From NCBI GenBank assembly GCA_046154545.1, contig JBJXGC010000136.1, forward strand, positions 1 through 7,926: a stretch of 7,926 nt of DNA, in the 5' to 3' direction. The stretch comes from JBJXGC01 sp046154545 (GTDB lineage Bacteria > Chloroflexota > Dehalococcoidia > Tepidiformales > Tepidiformaceae). Positions 6,838 through 7,926 of this stretch are shown here, piece by piece (the first letter of the stretch is position 1; every line of letters starts with the position of its first letter). Under the pieces are notes generated by a model, which ran no database searches, was not told the origin of the DNA, and was given only the letters and a program-made list of their open reading frames with translations. The translations under genes and the position numbers were made by a program.

Positions 6838-7377
6838 TTAGCCTGCGCGCGGACAACCGACGAGGACCGAGTACATGACGCAGGGCTCGCTACCCTTGTT
6901 CCGCCAGGCGTGGCGGGTACCGGTCTGGATGACGATGTCACCGGGCTTGAGGTGCACCGTCGCGCCGTCATCAAGTTCGAGCCAGAGTTCGCCGGATATG
7001 ATGATGTCGTAGTCGATCGAGTCCGTGGTGTGCATGCCGGGGTTGTCGGGCTCCATGGCCTCGTTCAGGCCCGGGAAGCCAGCCGGCGCAGGTGTCGCGC
7101 CCTGGAGCAGGGGTGAGGGGCCGGCTCCTCCGCTCGTGGGGGGCAGGATGGTGATGAGGAAGCGCGTCCCGCCGGGGCCGGGGACGTAGGTGGTCATGGC
7201 CAGCGTGGGGTCGTCGCTGCCGGGCACGGCGGTCATGCCGTGGTCCGTGGCCCAGACGGCGGCGATGCCGACGTCATCGACGCCGGGCGGGTGGTTGAGG
7301 CGTGGGGGCGGCCCATCGCTCGCGAAGACTGCTTTGCCAGCGGCTGCATGCCCGGTTACGACGCGGCGGATAGCCAT
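6838..7377 (-). CDS. Cupin-domain protein (Cupin_2 type)
   Basis: 179 residues, ATG at 7377 with AAGGGG eight bases upstream. A C-terminal cupin barrel (about 110-172) carries H116 in GMHTTDSIDYDI, the GELWLELDDG turn (129-138), then PGDIVIQTGTRHAWRN (145-160) with H156. In the canonical first cupin motif (H-x-H-x(3,4)-E) the second His would be Thr118 and the Glu Asp122, so metal binding is altered or absent, a pattern I recall as common in this sub-family. The N-terminal half (1-100) contains a degenerate second barrel-like segment (TYVPGPGGTRFLITILPP). No signal peptide. Related bacterial and fungal proteins are mostly of unknown function; oxygenase, isomerase or ligand-binding roles are all possible. 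It converges with the HIRAN gene across a 24-base gap in which no clear terminator hairpin is seen. Confidence 0.85.
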   Translation of the reverse strand: MAIRRVVTGHAAAGKAVFASDGPPPRLNHPPGVDDVGIAAVWATDHGMTAVPGSDDPTLAMTTYVPGPGGTRFLITILPPTSGGAGPSPLLQGATPAPAGFPGLNEAMEPDNPGMHTTDSIDYDIIISGELWLELDDGATVHLKPGDIVIQTGTRHAWRNKGSEPCVMYSVLVGCPRAG

Positions 7378-7446
7378 GTGTCACACCCCTTCCAGAAGTG
7401 GCGGCATGGTAGCACGCGCGCATCAAACTCCTACCCCCGGACGCCG

Positions 7447-7514
7447 CGACCCGGGACTCAGGACCCGGGACTCAGGACTCAGGACTCAGGACTCAGGACT
7501 CAGGACTCAGGACT
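7447..7514 (+). repeat. Tandem heptamer array, unit GGACTCA
   Basis: Seven exact copies of GGACTCA are at 7454-7460, 7468-7474, 7475-7481, 7482-7488, 7489-7495, 7496-7502 and 7503-7509. One variant GGACCCG is at 7461-7467, a near copy (CGACCCG) is at 7447-7453, and a partial GGACT ends at 7514. The first four units form a 14-base double repeat (7448-7461 and 7462-7475). It resembles the short tandemly repeated (STRR-type) heptamers described in cyanobacteria, and likely grows and shrinks by replication slippage. It is outside any gene. Confidence 0.95.
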
Positions 7515-7547
7515 TCTTCCTCTTCGCCCTTCGTAATAGTTCCCGGA

Positions 7548-7600
7548 CCCTTCCACTCCTCCCCCTCTCTCCCTCCTTCCCCTTCCCACCCCCTCACCCC
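7548..7600 (+). other. Polypyrimidine tract in the leader of the right-edge gene
   Basis: 50 of 53 bases are C or T, with 7556-7587 an unbroken run of 32 pyrimidines; there is no G in 7548-7600. It ends 14 bases before the ATG at 7615. C-rich, G-free RNA of this kind resembles a Rho loading (rut) site, and the DNA mirror-like composition could also favour triplex. Both readings are inference. Confidence 0.6.
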
Positions 7601-7614
7601 GTCGGAGCCGAGCC

Positions 7615-7926
7615 ATGGCCAAGAAGAAGATTAGCGTGGGACCACCGGGCGGCGTCGAACCGCCGAGCCGCGAAGAACTCGTGAAGTTGCCGCGCTGGGC
7701 GCGGGTGGCGTTCGCGGCCCGCTGCGCGCGGCGCGTGCAGCCGCTGTTCCTGAAGCACTGGCCGAGCGCGCCCAAGGAGCACGTCGAGGCCCTTGACAAG
7801 GCGATTACACTCGCGGAGACCGCGGCTCGCTCGGGCCGGGCCGCGGTCTTCGATCAAAAACTCACCACCGCCGCCGCCTCCGCCAACGCCGCCGCCGACG
7901 CCGCCGCCGACGCCGCCGACGCCGCC
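7615..7926 (+). CDS. Alanine-rich helical protein of unknown function, N-terminal part only
   Basis: 104 codons are visible, open at the right edge. The ATG has GGAG seven bases upstream. Residues 1-20 are basic and Pro/Gly-rich. Residues 22-76 look alpha-helical with a recognisable pattern: LPRWARVAFAARCARRVQPLF, then a KHWPSAP loop, then HVEALDKAITLAETAA. From about residue 85 the protein becomes a repeat of Ala with Asn/Asp every three or four residues, coded by GCCGCCGAC-like DNA. No signal peptide. The first part recalls helical, Ala-rich hypothetical proteins of Planctomycetes-like genomes and, more loosely, the Imm5 family of predicted immunity proteins; I cannot confirm either. The repeat would form a long amphipathic or solvent-exposed helix. 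Real gene very likely, function unknown. Confidence 0.75.
   Translation, partial: MAKKKISVGPPGGVEPPSREELVKLPRWARVAFAARCARRVQPLFLKHWPSAPKEHVEALDKAITLAETAARSGRAAVFDQKLTTAAASANAAADAAADAADAA
7867..7926 (+). repeat. Low-complexity GCC/GAC microsatellite within the right-edge gene
   Basis: The sequence is made of GCC codons interrupted by AAC or GAC, with the 9-base unit GCCGCCGAC and a 12-base version GCCGCCGCCGAC. It encodes Ala-Ala-(Ala)-Asp repeats and continues past the window end. Unit lengths are multiples of three, so length changes keep the frame. Confidence 0.85.

Larger units (their letters stand above)
7378..7614. other. Gene-free spacer between the cupin gene and the right-edge gene
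   Basis: 237 bases between two outward-reading genes, expected to carry both promoters. It holds the heptamer array and the pyrimidine tract listed separately. I saw no convincing -35/-10 pair, no transfer RNA, and no small reading frame with a ribosome binding site. Confidence 0.7.

Noticed and set aside
5922..6974. A 350-codon minus-strand frame.
   Set aside because: It crosses four real genes on both strands and shows no family pattern; the hot-dog, HIRAN and cupin genes explain the region.
7447..7514. The repeated units as a possible CRISPR array.
   Set aside because: The units are 7 bases long and contiguous, with no unique spacers and no cas gene nearby.

Overview
The window is about 62-65% GC, has densely packed genes, and looks like chromosome of a high-GC environmental bacterium. 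The gene families and the short GGACTCA-type intergenic repeat would fit Acidobacteriota (Vicinamibacteria-like), Rokubacteria, Gemmatimonadota or a similar soil lineage. No marker here fixes the phylum, so this is only an impression. There are no rRNA or tRNA genes, insertion sequences, integrases or CRISPR arrays. Eight protein genes are seen, two of them cut by the window edges.

Left part (1-4105, all minus strand): a glycogen module. glgB (branching enzyme) is followed by glgX (debranching enzyme), whose last residues lie beyond position 1. Their stop and start codons overlap (TGATG), so they are almost certainly translated from one mRNA. Together the enzymes make and remove alpha-1,6 branches in glycogen or maltodextrin. 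These two genes are visibly less GC-rich (about 59% in hand-counted lines) than the rest (about 70%).

Middle (4106-6419): a CoA-thioester module around a divergent start region (5425-5526). Leftward runs a 3-hydroxyacyl-CoA dehydrogenase (HBD/FadB type, complete catalytic set), whose stop overlaps the GTG start of a small unrecognised protein (TAGTG). Rightward run two small hot-dog proteins of the MaoC/FAS1-like dehydratase type that overlap by ATGA and probably form a heterodimer. Hydratase and dehydrogenase would carry out consecutive steps on an acyl-CoA, but the hot-dog pair appears to lack the usual Asp/His catalytic dyad.

Right part (6433-7926): a free-standing HIRAN-domain protein sits 13 bases after the hot-dog pair. 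A convergent cupin gene follows. Then comes a 237-base gene-free spacer with a 7-base tandem repeat and a long pyrimidine-only tract. Last is the start of an unrecognised protein that becomes an Ala/Asp-rich repeat at the right edge.

No complete new biological system is visible. The points most worth a second look are the hot-dog pair without a canonical active site, the heptamer array with its pyrimidine tract, the alanine-rich partial protein, and the small gene coupled to the dehydrogenase.
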